Shown here one piece after another: positions 46,799 to 60,310 of a stretch of DNA of 64,000 nt. Under the pieces are notes generated by a model, which was not told the origin of the DNA, did no database searches, and was given only the letters and a program-made list of their open reading frames with translations. The stretch is from Apostichopus japonicus. Lineage: Eukaryota; Echinodermata; Holothuroidea; Aspidochirotida; Stichopodidae. A program made the translations under genes and the position numbers. Within the stretch, counting starts at the first letter, position 1, and each line of letters starts with the position of its first letter. The stretch spans positions 23,067,713-23,131,712 of the forward strand of contig NC_092574.1 of assembly GCF_037975245.1 (NCBI RefSeq). Reading direction: 5' to 3'.

Positions 46799-49700
46799 CA
46801 TATATATAGATCACTTTTTTAATCATCATCAATATCATCTACAATAATGGTTTCACATGTCAAGAATTGGGAAATATTTCAAAACAATATCTCTCAAAAT
46901 GCTAGCAATCATACATTAGGTATAGTATTCCTCTGTTGTGTAATGTTACGAAAGATGCTACAAAAAGTTGGAAAATCGTTACAAACCTGATCTATATTTC
47001 TTAACACACACATTTGCACACTAAAATTAGCCCCCAAGACTTGGGCATTATCACATTATCATAGGGTACCAGGGACAATCTAACTTAACACCCTTGGGTG
47101 AGAAAAGAAACATTTCCTAGCAATTGGAGAGCCTGCTGATCTAGTAATTTGAGTGATTCTGAAGTGAGAATAAGGTTAAAGTTGCTTAACAGTGAGATGA
47201 CATAATCATCATGATGACAATACCTTGATTCTCCTGTGACAATGCTTCTGCCTGCTCCCAGTAGTCTATGCTCGTTAAACAGTACGTCGAGTTGGTCATA
47301 TACGTGCTCATCATGTGATAGATTCGCGACGGCACCATGGTCCCACCGCTGGACATGTTCATTCCCGGGCCCATTTTGGAAGATGTGGTCGCTGATGGAA
47401 TGTCGCTTGAGTTGCTCCCCTGGGATCCCATACTGCCGACAGAGCCAACGCTGCCCGCGGGGGAAGGGGTGGGGGACATCGGGGATGGAGTCTCGCTGTA
47501 CCTGGAGAACGAAAGCCAACCAAAGAAGAAAAAATTCATAGAATGAAAGTTGCCAGAATCATCATCACCTGTACCAGGTATCTTGCTGTCAGGTTGATCA
47601 CACCCTTGAAACAGATATACAGGGTTGTCATGGGGATTTTGAATTTGACATATTATGAACATCGTGCAGCATAATGGTCAAATGATTACAAAGACAGTAA
47701 ACTCAGTAAGAATTTAAGCAGGCAGTTATATTCATAGTAGCCATTGCCATTGCATTGCAGGTAACAACCTTAAAGCAAATGAAAATAGTTCTCTCTTTCT
47801 GTCTCTCTTTCTCCAAAGAGAACTTTTCTCCTTGGAATGTCTGATGATTTGTGTCCAAGTCTAGATAGCCAATTTTTATTTTGAGCAATTTTGCAAGTCG
47901 TTCTTGGCTGTAATGAAACAACAAACCTCCAGTGCATTGCTGAGTGCACTTTTGTTGCCCAAAACAATAACGAAAAAGATTTTGAGGCTCATATTTCACC
48001 ATTGGCTGGCTCTATAGTAAATTTGCAGGGATGCCTTGACCCATCTTGTCCCATCCTCCTCCTAGTTTATAGGAAACCCACCTATCCCCTTCCCCCTCCC
48101 CCACATCTCCACCAACCATAACATAAAATGAATGTAATCCTGAGATAGGAAGAAAACTACTCACTTTGATGATGGATTCCATGAAGATTGATTCTGTTGA
48201 GATGACTTGGAGCTCTTAAAATGGTCATTCAAGACTTTTGAGAGCTTTGTGGTAGCAGAGCGCTTCAGTTTATACATCCTCATGTTCAAAAGTGCTTGAA
48301 AACGGTAACTGAGGACAGAAAAAGAGGGAGATTAAACTGAATGAATGAAACGGAAACCAGTCTGACCATACTTGCCTGAAATAATAAAAATTAAAAAATA
48401 AACTAAGCAAGTAAGGACACACAAGAGGTTTGAAACCACCCTGCTATAGGAGATGCTGGGTTAGGCATATCAGTTTTCAGGTTAATTCTTAAAAATGGAA
48501 CATTTAACATCCTGAGAAATTACAAAGTGTATCAATAATTACCAACTGCTTTCTTCTAGAGATAGAGAGAACCTAATTTACATTTCACCTGATCTGCCCA
48601 CATAGAACAGACTACACGACTAATGACTATATGACTAATAGACTACACGACTAACGACACTGACTTCACTGATTCGTATGATCACACTTTTGTATATATT
48701 CTTTACTTGTGTTTGTTTGTGTTTGATTCAAACCGTTCCCGATATAAACTCCCACACTGATGACATCTGTGTGCCCCACAGGAGGAGGTGTGTGCACTGC
48801 ATTTGCTAGTGCTGAACTTCATGCATATAGATCTACTATAAACCAATATCTACATGCTCGACTAGGTACAAAAGTGGGGCGAAAAAACCAACTAAAATAC
48901 ACGCTTATTAATCAGCAAGAGGGATTTCAATTAATTTCTCTCTTTCTTTTTATTCTGAGGAAATTACAAATTGATAATGAAAATGAAAACCTTACCATAA
49001 CACTGCCAACTTCTTGTCATTGCTTCTTCCCTCTGAGCCAGAATGAATGCCGATTAACCATCTGAAAACATAACTAGAATATCAGTCATGCTGGCAGCTG
49101 AATTGACTTGTACAATCCATGTTTCATACACCATGAAGATAATCAAAACAACTCAAAACAATTTAGTCATATTTCATAAAACAAACATAAAATTTATTCA
49201 TTCATAATGTTTTTTCCAATCACATCCGACAAAATTACACTCGTTATAACTACCATACTTAGAGCATAAAAATGGGAAATTGATCGTAAATTTATCCAGG
49301 TTTCGACATGCTTCTATAAACTTTGAATGAAAGAAATGGCAACAAGTATGTTGGCAAATGTCTCTAGCATCGTCATTTCTTCTTATCCAAGCTACAATAT
49401 GAAAACAAGTCCTTGGCCTGTTCTTTCAATCAAAAGGACGTACGCACTTTACATAACCGATAAAGTACTTTCTACACTATCTATTGCTCTACTTAATACC
49501 TGACATTTTTATCCACCTTTGTCAAGTGATTACCACAAATGAAAGATAGATGAAACTCAAGACCGCTTTGCTATCTATTTACAATAATGATCTTCCTAAT
49601 CTTCAGAGGTTCTCAAAGGTATGCTTGTTCTTGTCTACAATCATAATTCCTCATAAAAACATAAATTAATAACTACAGATAAAAAAAACCTTCTCTCTCT

Positions 49701-52700
49701 CTTCCCTTTTACTTTAAATGTTGTGTACAAAAAAGGACAAAATTTCAATCAGCATTAGCTTGATCTACCCAACAGAATAAATCAACAGAGATTTCAAGTA
49801 TAGCCACTGACTCACATAATTCCATAGAGGATAAACACACACAAGTGTAGCATATTCAGTATACACAGCATGTGATTGGCTTCATCGGCTAATAACACAG
49901 GGAATTTTTAAGAAAGAATATAAAGATATCTCTCTCGAACAGTTAAGACGACTTACTTGATTATTTTACAAGTGTCAGAATACATCCTTATAGCTTTCTC
50001 GTCGGTGTAGCCGGGGTCCCTCTCAAAATTGTTCCCGCACATGATGAACTGCAAGGCGGCTTCAAAGTAGGTTAGGCTCTGTTTATACTTGTCAGTCTGT
50101 CAAAAAGAAAGAGATTAATCAATCTAGATTACTAAACACAAACAGTAAATCCCTCAGGTTGTATCATTACAACATATTAAGTCAATCAATGTACCCAACA
50201 CACTATAACATTTCACATCCGGTTTATGCTTTCTCTGTTGAATCAGCATTTCCCTGTAGAATAATATTCTACACACACTGGAAATCAGTTGAGTGAAATG
50301 TACTTGAGTTACAGCTGAATCACTCTCCAAGCAGTTTAAGATGATTATATAACCATGATATGATACTTAAATATTACATATTAACCAACTCTATAAAAAG
50401 GATCATTTACAAAAGAAGGGTTTGAATTGACCAAAGGCATTATGCACTCATATTAAAAACAATAACTTTCACATTTTCCTCAGCTTGTTCAAAATGAGGC
50501 GAAATAAAAGCTCCTTTCCCTTTCTGATGAACAGAAGGCAATTAAGAACAAGTCCCTAAGGTTATAACATTGGCAACAATGGAGGTCAGAGTTTTTGGCA
50601 TCCATTTTCTGGACTGTTCTGTTGGATCTGGGGTCACTGCCGTTCAGTATAATTTAACTGATTAACTTGTTTCACCTGTGAGTCAGCAAGGTGTTTCAGC
50701 CTCTTGCCTTCAGCCAGATAGCCATCACTTGTAAACTGTTGCCTGAGGAAAGGTTATGAAGGAGAAAAAGAAAAACACTTTCATCAGATCTTGTAATAAT
50801 AAATCACTAAAGAACTCTTAATGTAGATCACTCTTCTTTGTCTGGAAGGAGTTTAGATTAATGAGGGTGGAACATGAGAAAGGAAATTATAAAAAAAAAT
50901 AATAGAGAGCAATAAAATAAAATGAGAGGATACGACGATGATGACTCACTGTTCTGCCATCTTTTATCTATTTTCTTGTATTATGGCTAAGACTTATAGC
51001 AGGCTTAATAGTTTTAATTCCCAATTGTAAGACTAGTTTTTTTTTCTCTTTGCATTGTTCATGACATCTGAAGTATTTCAAAATTTATAATAAACTTAAT
51101 ATATAAAGTGCTCTGCCACCTTATATTGTAATTCATGTTTCAAGGCTAAGGCTTCATAGTTTGATTTGCAATCGTGTCACTATTGTCTTTTTTTTCTTCT
51201 TGCCATTATTCGTAAGATCTTATGTAACAAAGAACATTTTTGTATTTCAGTTTATTTCAAGTTTTGTACTTATTTGCAATATTTCTGCCATTAGAATACA
51301 TGATGTGTTGGTGTTTGATAATGCTGTATGCGCTTCATAGTATACGTTATTCCCACTCCACCCCCCCCCCCCCGCCATCCTCCTCACTTATAAAAAAGAC
51401 TGCATTTTACCCCATAAAACAAAAGGTATTGTAACCTATCCGGAACCCTCATTATCGTGAAACCACTCACCTCTCTTCAAAGCTATGCCTTCTACAGTAA
51501 CTTTGACGATGAAACCCTTCGCTCTCCCACGACCCTCCCCTATGGATGGGACCGTCATCTCCTGTAAAGATACCCTCGGGACTTTCTTCATGATTTGGTT
51601 CAGTACAATTCCAATTTTCCACCTGTTGGCGGCCGTTTTCACGAGAATCTAATCGATCTGTCCTGGGACGTTTGGGTGGGGGTGGTTCGTGTTCACCTAG
51701 GTCTACACCACGACGATGAGGACCCTCCATACTGGAGAGGTCCTCATGCTGGCTCGCGGAACGCCTTCGGTCCAGCGTTCGAGACGGATCTGATGGCAAG
51801 ATTGGTGGTCTACTGGAAGGGAGAAAAAATGAATAACAATAACACATCTGAAGAAGGAATCGGTTACCATAATGAGGCATAACGGTTTAAGTATTAACGA
51901 ATCGACTTCGAAAAAACAACTTCAGAGTGGCAATACTGTAAACCACATGGACTATGAAAAATAAACCAACAAAATTGCCTTCTTTATTTGATAACAGAAA
52001 GGCTGTCAGAAAGACATAAAATAATCTTCTTTCTTTGAATGGAGAAGACAGATTGGGGGGGGGTTAGAAATGGGGAAGGGGGCATGATATTTAAGAATCT
52101 CTGCATATCACAACCTAACGATGCCTACGAGCACTCCACCATATCTGGGGTTTGTTCTGCCAGGAAAAAAGAGGGGAATGTGGATCAAATGGCTCTTGTC
52201 AATATGTGACAGGGATTGAAGGATGGGGGGGGGGGGTGTGTATAACAATTAACCCCTTTGCATACAGGATAAATATCACGATCTACTCTTTTATAATGCC
52301 TGTACGTATTCTACAATCTGGTGATTTTTCGTAATAAAGGCCTTAATACTGTACACTTACTCTATATCCGGTGGTTGTTCGGCCACCAGGAGAGGTGGTT
52401 CACGAATTCTCCTTGGTGACCTGGAACTGCTATCTGTTCTTGACCTCCTTGGCTCTGACCTACTGTTTTTCTGTTTTTTTGAAAATCAAATGAATATGAA
52501 ATGAGTTTCCCCTTATTTAAATTAAATTAATTTAATTGTTCCTTAATTACTGTAAACTGATCCAATAATCTGATTTTGGTTGAATATACAAAAAACCCTT
52601 CCTTTGAAGGCAAGGTAAATAAACTATTGTTTGCATTAATTATTAGCCTTGTTTGAGGAATAGTCCAAATCTTGATTGGACAGACAATATATAATATAGT

Positions 52701-55700
52701 TCTAGAGCTCATCATATGATTGGTAAATCTTTATTTTTATTTGGAGATCTTCTCACTTCCCAAGATCATCATGAAACTTAAAATCTGCAGTTCTGGATTG
52801 GATCGGATTTAACATAATCTGGGAATACCATACCCCTCCATCAATGAAAATACTATGCCCCTAACTTAAACATCATGTCAGCAAACATCAAATTTAAGCA
52901 TACTTGAAGAATGAAGCGATCAATCATCAAATTAATTTGGACCTGAAAATGTTGAAGAAGCCAAAATTGTCTTAAAATATATGAAAAAACAACAATACAA
53001 GGCAAGGTTCCGTCACTGACCTCTTTACGAGAGTCTGAGCTGCTTTCTCTCCCTCTGACTGTGTGGTAGGGTTTCACAATGGCCGAAGGCTTCTCTGTGT
53101 CCAGAGGGTCTTTCCTCTTCGGAGGACCAAACATTAAACTGTCCGATTTCTTCTCCTCCTTGATGGGAAGATGTCTAATAAGGGCCAAGTCAAAACTGAC
53201 CACCAAATGTGGAATGTCACCTTTTGGCAAGGAGAGTCCTGTCTCCCTAGGAGGGGGGACGATGTCAACTTTTTCCTCCTGTTTGATACTCACGGGAGAC
53301 AAGACCGTCTGGGTCTCGTCCTCGCTCGAGTCCATGTTCTTCTGCGGGACCCGCCTCCTCTCCGGAGCACTCTTTGCGCGGATCTTTGACAAATGTGGGG
53401 GCCCTTTGGGTTCTTTCCTGACCCCATGCACCTGGGGTGACTTACCCCTGCTAGTTCTGTGCTCAGTGGGCTTTTCAGTTTTGTGCTCCACGTGCTCCTG
53501 CGTAGGGTGCACTGTATTACTATGAGTCCGAACATCTTCCTCTGAGTCACTAGAGGTGATGAAGGGTTTGGAGGGGAATTTCTCTTCCTTCTTTGCTCTT
53601 GAGACTTTCCTCTTGGGTTTGGCTTTGGAGTTACTTGGCTTGGCACTTGAAGACTTACCACTGGCGACACTCGTTCGTTTACTACTACTGGCGACGACGA
53701 CCTCCTCCCCGTCGTTCTTCTCTGCTTTGCTCTTGGTCTTCTCCCGGACTTTCTTTCCAGCACCGAAAGGCTTAGTACTTCTAGCTGCAGGTGGGACTTT
53801 CCCTTGACTGGCCACTTTCACCCCCGGTGATCCACCCCCACACTTGGAGGATGGCTTGACCGGAGTCTTTTTCAGTTCCGAGCTCCGACCTGATTTTTTA
53901 CTACCTGTCTTGCCCCCCTTCAGTGGGGTACTACTGCTACCCCCCCTCTTACTCTCTTTTGAACTCCCCGCCTGCTCCATCTCGTCCTCTTCGTCATCGG
54001 CATCGTGATTTTCAGTTCGATCCTCCTCGTTTTGAGGTGCGGTGTGACTCTCTGGATCCGGACTTGGGGAATTCCTTTTAGCGTTATTGTTCAAGCCATC
54101 AAATTTTGGCAGTAGAGTTGCTGAGCTGCTTTTGTTGTTGGACGACGAATCCACATTTTCTGAGAACGGACCAGATCTAGGGGTAAATTTCTGTTCCTTC
54201 TGCACTTTCCGAAACTGGCTGATTAAGCTGAATGATTTTCCCTGTGAAAGAAAAACACAGCTGAGTTGAGTGTAAAATATGATCACAAAGTTTCATCATC
54301 ATGTACAAGACGTCATGTAATATATAGAGAGGAAGTGAACACCTTGAAGGTCGAGAACTCTCAAATGGTTTTTATGACCTTCGTCTGTGTTTCGTTTGTT
54401 AAAAAAAATCAAAACATTTCGCAAACTACCGAAATTGAGGTTTCAATGGATCAAACTAGGACAATTTCCTGTGTGCAGTGCGTCACCAAAGGAGCGTTAA
54501 GTGACGAGGGCTTAATGTTTCCTTTCAGTATCAAACAATTAGTCACCAGATAAGTTTGCATAGAGAATTTTAATAATCACATGTAAAAAACGAATCAGAA
54601 AGTTTTTTTGTTGTTGTCATTCTCATTGTTTTGAATTGAAAGTTGTCTAGGTAAACTATTGACTGCATTGATGCAAATTTATATATAAAAACAGGGTAGA
54701 ACTTTGTACTTTCCTCACTTTGTTCAAGAATCTTCCGAAAACTCATCTTATGCGCCAAGCCTTCATGAGTATTAACCAATAATTCTTTTGTGAATTTGTT
54801 TTTGCTTTCTTTTCTCTCTTTCTCCCCCGTGCCTTGAGCACCCTTCTGGGTGGATATGCGCGCTTTGTAAATCGCCACTATTATTATTAATAGAAGCTTT
54901 TACCAAAAATTCAGTCAAAACAAAATGCTTTTAAGTAAATGAGAAAATTTCTCTTCTAACTGCCTCTCCCTTCCCTCCCTCCCCCTCACTTTCTATTCAT
55001 ATTATTTAAAATGAATTTTGCGACTAATCAAGTTAAAGAATAACAACGCTTTTTAGGCTGTTAGCATCCAAATTTAACAAAAGCAGCGCAACGTTTTTTT
55101 GCAATTTCACCAAATGCATATTTCCTTCTACCATGCCTCTTATTTTATGAATAATAACAATGACCTTCATAGTGAACATAATAAGCAAATCAAATATGGG
55201 GGTCCTCTAATGTATATTACCTGTACTATTAAACAATTGTATTCTGTGGTAGAACAAATACATGAGAATAATTTAATATACTAAAACAATTTTCTTTTTT
55301 AAATAGACGTAAGTACTTATTTTGCATTCATTATGGTAAAACAAGCCTATGAGTTACAAATATCTAATCATACCACTGGTTACAATGGATTAAGTCTTAA
55401 ACAAACCCAATATATAATGATAACCATGACATTATTAAATATACCATAATATAGCTATTTTCTATGGTTGTCACATTTTTTAGAAAGTGTTCCTCTTTCT
55501 TTTGCCTGTCTTCCTTACTTTCCAGAGACATATATTCCTCAAGTTTTCTTGTTAAACTTGCTATAGTAGTCTCCTCAAACATTCAATTTACTTTTCCACT
55601 GTATGTTCTACTCTTTGTGTTTTGAATACCCATTCTCATATTATTAATGTAAGTGCTGATGTCCTCGCTATCCTGTTTTAACATTATCTCTCTTTGTAAG

Positions 55701-55894
55701 GTTTTATTGCTATGCTTGATTGACTGATTGATTGATCGAAATAAAATCGAAACATGTACGTGGGCAAAAACGTCAACCAGAACTCTGTCACGTTTTGATA
55801 CTGTTTAATAAAAGAGTACAGTTCATGTACGTCACAAGACAGCTTTGGTGACACATTAATGCAGAAAAGATCTAAAATGTTGAAATTTTAATGT

Positions 55895-55973
<79 letters not shown>

Positions 55974-57064
55974 TAGATAGATATATATATATATATGTAT
56001 ATATATAAGATAGATAAATAGATATAGATATGAATAACCATTTTTTTACTAGAAATTGGATTGAAATACAGTACTTTTGATTTAATTTGGATAATTCTTC
56101 CATACATGTATGGCAATCTGATTTTGAGCAATACTCGGTGCCTTTGGTAAACGACCATTCTAACAAGTTGAAATTGTGAATGTGTTATCGTCGTTTCAAA
56201 ATAAAACTGTGACTTCATTATATGTCAGCAAAAAGTAAAGGAAATGATGTTACTCAACTGCGGTGTAAGATTTTAACTTGAGCAACCGACTTATCGATCA
56301 TGCCCAACCTTGGAGCACTCCGATGCCAAGAAACAACATTAACTATCTATTGTGTACATGTTATATTTCATAATGTAAAAATTCAGTGTAGTCATTCATT
56401 TTATTTAGACAATCAAAGATATCGACAGAGAAAGAGAAACAATGGATAACGGTGTATCTAGAAGGATTGAATTTTTAAAATTAATTTCAGATTTTTGGGA
56501 AGAATAAAGGGGAGGGGTGGGGGAATGGGAAGAATACTAAGAATTTTTGAGGAGGTAAAGATGGCTATATAGAAGTAGAAATACAAGCTGTGATTTGCAA
56601 TTAAATAACAGCTCTACAATATCTGGCTAATAATATTTGTTGTATGAATTATTGACATTTTGTACATACATTGACTATTTCTAACAGTGTCCCTATCAAA
56701 GACACACGTCCACAACCTGGCCCCTCCTTCTGACCCTCCCCTCCCCTCCCTCATAAAATCTTATGTCACACCATCATTTATATTTTCAAGTGCAGCTTAT
56801 CCTTTTTTGGTTAAATCAATCAATTTGAGTGTACTTTACTACAAGACCTTCTATAGAATGGAAACATCCATGATAGTCAGAGAGAGTAAACTAGAAGCGA
56901 TTTTCACCATAGGTTTTGGGGATGGATCTCTGGTCTGACCACCCTGAATGGAGCTCTCTTCGCTTTCGCTCTCCTCACTATCTGAGCTGCTCGGAGTTTC
57001 TTCATCTTCGGAGCTGGAACTCTCCCCAGATCCGTCCTCTTTTACCATGGCAGATGCGGTCACC
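45447..57064 (-). CDS. AFF4: AFF (AF4/FMR2 family, lilliputian-like), 3' ten coding exons; 5' part missing
   Basis: Minus-strand exons 57064-56908, 54241-53021, 52470-52361, 51812-51471, 50742-50676, 50096-49957, 49061-48996, 48308-48165, 47501-47224 and 45556-45447 join in phase to 877 codons plus stop. In order they carry a Ser/Glu-rich acidic segment, a long basic Lys/Ser linker with SSDSEED, the HLVVSFDLALIRHLP motif (LLVKIDLDLLTRIP in human AFF4), an Arg/Ser-rich stretch, and the C-terminal homology domain (FEAALQFIMCGN; PSPMSPTPSPAGSVGS; YWEQAEALSQENQDFFQTV). AFF proteins are nuclear scaffolds of the super elongation complex that recruit P-TEFb; the C-terminal domain dimerises. The N-terminal homology domain should lie upstream and was not found. 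Invertebrates usually have one AFF gene, so the symbol is approximate and the gene is probably pro-orthologous to AFF1-4. Confidence 0.95.
46421..46767. repeat. 270-bp-spaced direct repeats with GGGGAATTCGCCCTA
   Basis: A ~75-bp block starting TATGAGGAATTAATGTTTTA (46421) recurs at 46691 almost unchanged and ends in TA-rich sequence both times. Between them are GGCGCTAGGGCAAAATTGAAC and TTTGACGCTAAGGCGAAAAAG, which echo GAATTCGCCCTATCGTC in inverted form. Possibly a small LTR-like or other transposon relic in the last AFF intron. Confidence 0.65.
46760..46808. repeat. (TA)n microsatellite
   Basis: TATATA runs with AAATA interruptions just after the second direct repeat in the last AFF intron. 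Confidence 0.9.
47224..47501 (-). CDS. AFF4: AFF exon i
   Basis: Acceptor CTCCAG, then YSETPSPMSPTPSPAGSVGS, a Ser/Gly stretch, and YWEQAEALSQENQ. Donor CAAG|GTATTG, phase 1. The Pro/Ser motif mirrors PSPLSPMPSPASSVGS of human AFF4. Confidence 0.96.
48165..48308 (-). CDS. AFF4: AFF exon h
   Basis: Acceptor TCCTCAG, then YRFQALLNMRMYKLKRSATT and KLSKVLNDHFKSSKSSQQNQ; human has CQSILNMAMFRCKKDIAIKY and TLNKHFESSSK. Donor CAAA|GTGAGT, phase 2. Confidence 0.94.
48996..49061 (-). CDS. AFF4: AFF exon g
   Basis: Acceptor TTTTCAG, then WLIGIHSGSEGRSNDKKLAV, aligning with the LKSF...EKIFAVLC stretch of the family. 66 bp. Donor TTATG|GTAAGG, phase 2. Confidence 0.88.
49957..50096 (-). CDS. AFF4: AFF exon f
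   Basis: Acceptor TTGACAG, then TDKYKQSLTYFEAALQFIMC and DEKAIRMYSDTCKIIK; human has KYLEAVLSFIECG and YSVYSDTVDLIKF. Donor TCAA|GTAAGT, phase 2. Confidence 0.95.
50676..50742 (-). CDS. AFF4: AFF exon e (start of C-terminal homology domain)
   Basis: Acceptor TCCTCAG, then QQFTSDGYLAEGKRLKHLAD, comparable with HMREAKKMKQKAE in vertebrate AFFs. 67 bp. Donor CAG|GTGAAA, phase 0. Confidence 0.9.
51471..51812 (-). CDS. AFF4: AFF exon d
   Basis: Acceptor CCTTCCAG, then RPPILPSDPSRTLDRRRSAS and EHEPPPPKRPRTDRL, a basic/proline nuclear-signal-like stretch. Ends RHSFEER, donor AGAGAG|GTGAGT, phase 2. Confidence 0.9.
52361..52470 (-). CDS. AFF4: AFF exon c (Arg/Ser-rich)
   Basis: Acceptor AAAAACAG, then KNSRSEPRRSRTDSSSRSPR and REPPLLVAEQPPDIE. 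A nearer CAG at 52465 would start with a stop codon, so the distal acceptor is right. Donor TAGA|GTAAGT, phase 2. Confidence 0.85.
53021..54241 (-). CDS. AFF4: AFF exon b (large central exon, 407 codons)
   Basis: Acceptor TTTCACAG, then GKSFSLISQFRKVQKEQKFT. Contains an acidic DADDEEDEMEQ patch, many Lys/Ser runs (nuclear localisation likely), FITSSDSEEDVRTHS, HLVVSFDLALIRHLP near its end, and MFGPPKRKDPLDTEKPSAIV. Ends SDSRKE|GTCAGT, phase 0. Large single central exons are typical of AFF genes. Confidence 0.95.
55896..56030. repeat. (TA)n / GATA microsatellite
   Basis: Long TATATA runs interrupted by CTG and AGATAGATAG, in the AFF intron between exons a and b. Confidence 0.95.
56908..57064 (-). 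CDS. AFF4: AFF exon a (acidic Ser/Glu segment)
   Basis: Acceptor TTTTTTAG, then VTASAMVKEDGSGESSSSED, a Ser/Glu cluster, and QTRDPSPKPM. The donor is ATG|GTGAAA, somewhat weak. Entered with two bases of a codon from an upstream exon. Fits the Ser-rich region between the ALF segment and the linker of AFF proteins. Confidence 0.85.
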
Positions 57065-60000
57065 CTAAAAAATGAGATGAGAACGAAAATGGATTTGGTT
57101 AGATATGACAAATCATCATTTTAAGTAAGAATGAAAGTGGGAAGACTTTTGCTGCAGACTTTCATGATTGGTCTGAAAGGGAAATACTGGTCGAAAAAAA
57201 GAGGAGACCTTGAAATTGAACTGCGACGACAGTTATCGATAATTATACAATGAGCTTAACTGGCACTCCCCAGTCCTGTGCTAATTGAAAACGATATAAC
57301 AATTCATACTGTGTCAAACAGACCGCTCTATCCGAAAATACTTTCTGAAACATTCTAGCCGTCCATATTATTCAAAGTCACTGGGTTTGGTTAAAAAGAG
57401 GAATATTCTGGTTGCTGAAGTTAATTGCTTAACAACAATACTGGAGATTTTCTGCATTTCTACCATTTCTACGTGAAAACCACATCCAATTCACATGTCC
57501 AGTTTAGTATTGCAAAGATACATGAATTTTTTATCTTCACATTTCGTAATTTGCTGTAATTTGCTTCACTCCTTTCAAGAATCAAGAGGTATGGCCAATC
57601 AAGATGGCTAACATTCAATTGCCAACCATTTTGAATTAGGAACAAGATATTGTGATTAGGTCTTCAATTACTATATGGTATGCTTTTCTAGTTGTAAGAA
57701 TAAAGTGTTACTTTTTCTGCCACCGGAATATCACTTTTAAGTACACAAAATTACTGGTGACCATTATTTGACTTTTCTAGCACATTTAATATTTTAATAT
57801 TAGAACCATTGTTGGACTTTCTAGCATATTTAATTGTAATATTATTTCTTAAAGGTCAACTAGCCAAGTACTGTAAGTACTGAAAGTACAACTTTGTTTA
57901 AAACATCTTCAATGATCTTTCACATCTCTAGCAAAGTTTAACTTCTTTTTGGTCTTTCAGAACAAGAATGTATAAAACTAATAATGTCCACCACTTTGCA
58001 GATAAACATGATATCTTCCCATGATAACATACTCAAAGCATAGAACTGACATTTAACATAAATTAAAGCACACTGTAGCTGGGTATGGCTTATCAGCTTT
58101 TGACAAGACTGATACTAACAAAGGGTTCTTTTGTTTATCTTGTATCTAGGGCGTTGTTGTTTGGGATGTTAGTTTGTTGACAACCTCCTCCTGAACTGCA
58201 TATATTCATGAACTAGTAAGCACTTGGCAAACTCCATAAAGGAAGTGCTTCAAGTTGGTATAAAAGCAAAATTCAGGTGACACTACCATAGAGGAAGTGA
58301 TGGTGGTCATGAGTATGTGCAGATCCAGGGAGACAACAGTCACTTTATCTTTCACCAAAATATTGTATTGGGAACATTTTATAGCTACCGCAAACATGAC
58401 CCACACCATCATCAATAAACAATCGTTTAATGTTGTTCCTGTATCAACCAAACTGAACCGAAAAGGAGGAAAGAGAGGAAGACTAAAACTATCGAATGAC
58501 AAAGAAATGTTTTCTGAGCGCAGAGGGGTTTTTATTTTCGAGCGGCAGACACTAAAGGAATTAAGAATATATCCTACTGTGTCGTATACTATCATAGATT
58601 AAAATGTTAATAGGCCTTCTGTTATCTATATACGAAAGCTCTGTTAATCACAAAACGGCTGGTACAAGGTGCTTAAAGCTGATGGGAAACATTTTTTTGA
58701 GTATGAAATGTGAAATACCGGAGAATAAACAAATAAATTTAACTAAACTTAACTAAAATAAAATAAAATATTTCATTGACTTTATCTTAATCTTGTCATA
58801 CAATACTCTATCCTTAAATGTAAGATACTACCCACATGTAGAAATATAATCTGCCATTGTACAGGTATGCCACTACAAATGATGCACTGAGAATGAGTTG
58901 GACAAAATGTGGTATTTGCCTCAAGTTTTGCAGATGAAATATGCAAAACAATAACAAAGAATACAATAAAAACATTCCATGAAATTGCAGGGACACTTAA
59001 TTTTTTGATTAGTCAACATTTTTCAATGTTCATATTCTTCAGTACATGAAGCAAAACTTCAGTTAGTCTAGCTTAAAACCATGCCATTGTTATTTTTTGG
59101 GGGGTATAGAAAGTTCAACAAAATCGATACAATGAGCTGTTTTTTTCCTTTTATTTATGAGTCCAAACAGGAAGTATTACCACTGCCATCAGTGACTAGT
59201 CAGTCATCTTATACTGTAAGTAATACACTGTACAACAATACCATACCATGACACATACTACCTCTCACCTTGCATCTCTATCAAATCAAAATTACTACAA
59301 AAATGAAGCAAGGGAGAGAGAGCTTTGGCTAGAAAAACATCAATAAATCTAGACAGACACAGCTGTCCTTTGAGGAAATCATATCAATCTTCTAAGGGAT
59401 CATACTCCTGATTTTAATGGGGCAAAGGGTGGAAGGACCGATATTTGGAGGATGCAAATAACTAAATCAGATACATTTTGGACAACAAGTCTATAAAGTT
59501 TAAAGCATCTATTGATTTACACAGAATCAAACACATCGGAAGTGTTTTACAACTGTTCCTGTTACTGATGATTGCACTCAATCACATGTGGGACATATAA
59601 TATATTGATACTACCAGACTGCCTGACAACATGGCAGCATCCCTATGGAGCAGAGGGAGATTACAATATAAAAGAAATCTATCATTAGTTAAAAATGGTC
59701 AGTTGTAATGACAGCAGCCGAGTATAGCTGTAACAATCATTGGCTTTGTAGTAACAGATACACAAACAACCTAAGAGCAGCCCTTAATCCCACACCAAAC
59801 CACCGCAAAGCTTTAATACTGGTGTACATAGGAAATACTTGGCCAGAACTAACACTTACTACTGTACATGTAAATGACGGGGTCAGGTGCTGTAATGATG
59901 TAACAGTATACGTCATGTTAGTATATATATATTGTACTGGCACTGTATTTATGTTAATAATGCACATGAAAGTATGTGGAAAAAAATTTACAGATGTAAT

Positions 60001-60231
60001 TTCATTCTTTATTGAGAATATTCTTCTTTTGTTACATAATAAAATGCTACAGGTTTACTTGTTTGAAGAGCATTCTGTAAGCAATATTACATTCCTAAAT
60101 GAAACTAGGATATGGTTTGAGCTGACAATTTCACCGAAAATAGCCAAAGAGATCCTGTAAGTGTAATGAGATACAGCCATGCAAACGGTGAGAGGTCAAA
60201 AACACGCTTTCCAAGAAATACTCTATCCAGT

Positions 60232-60310
60232 ATTGCATCGCAAAATGCTACACAGAATGGTCTAGTTGCTATACAAGTGGAAAGATACATAGCAGTTGGC
60301 TACACAGGAA
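60232..60310. repeat. Dispersed repeat shared with 27655-27743
   Basis: Second member of the pair noted in the PIBF1 intron; shares TTGCTATACAAG and CATAGCAGTT and the spacing between them. A weaker partial copy (AAAAATGCTACACAAAAT) follows near 60351. Confidence 0.5.

Noticed and set aside
47085-47223. Continuation of AFF exon i past 47224 as the protein C-terminus
   Set aside because: The frame past 47224 reads unrelated sequence after a good GTATTG donor, while an exon at 45556-45447 supplies the conserved C-terminus in the right phase.
53079-53807. Plus-strand frames opposite the large AFF exon (148 and 83 codons)
   Set aside because: Antisense shadows of a long Ser/Lys-rich coding exon.
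59708-60160. 150-codon plus-strand frame
   Set aside because: No recognisable family, no splice or promoter context, and it runs toward the dispersed repeat near 60232. Chance is the simplest explanation.
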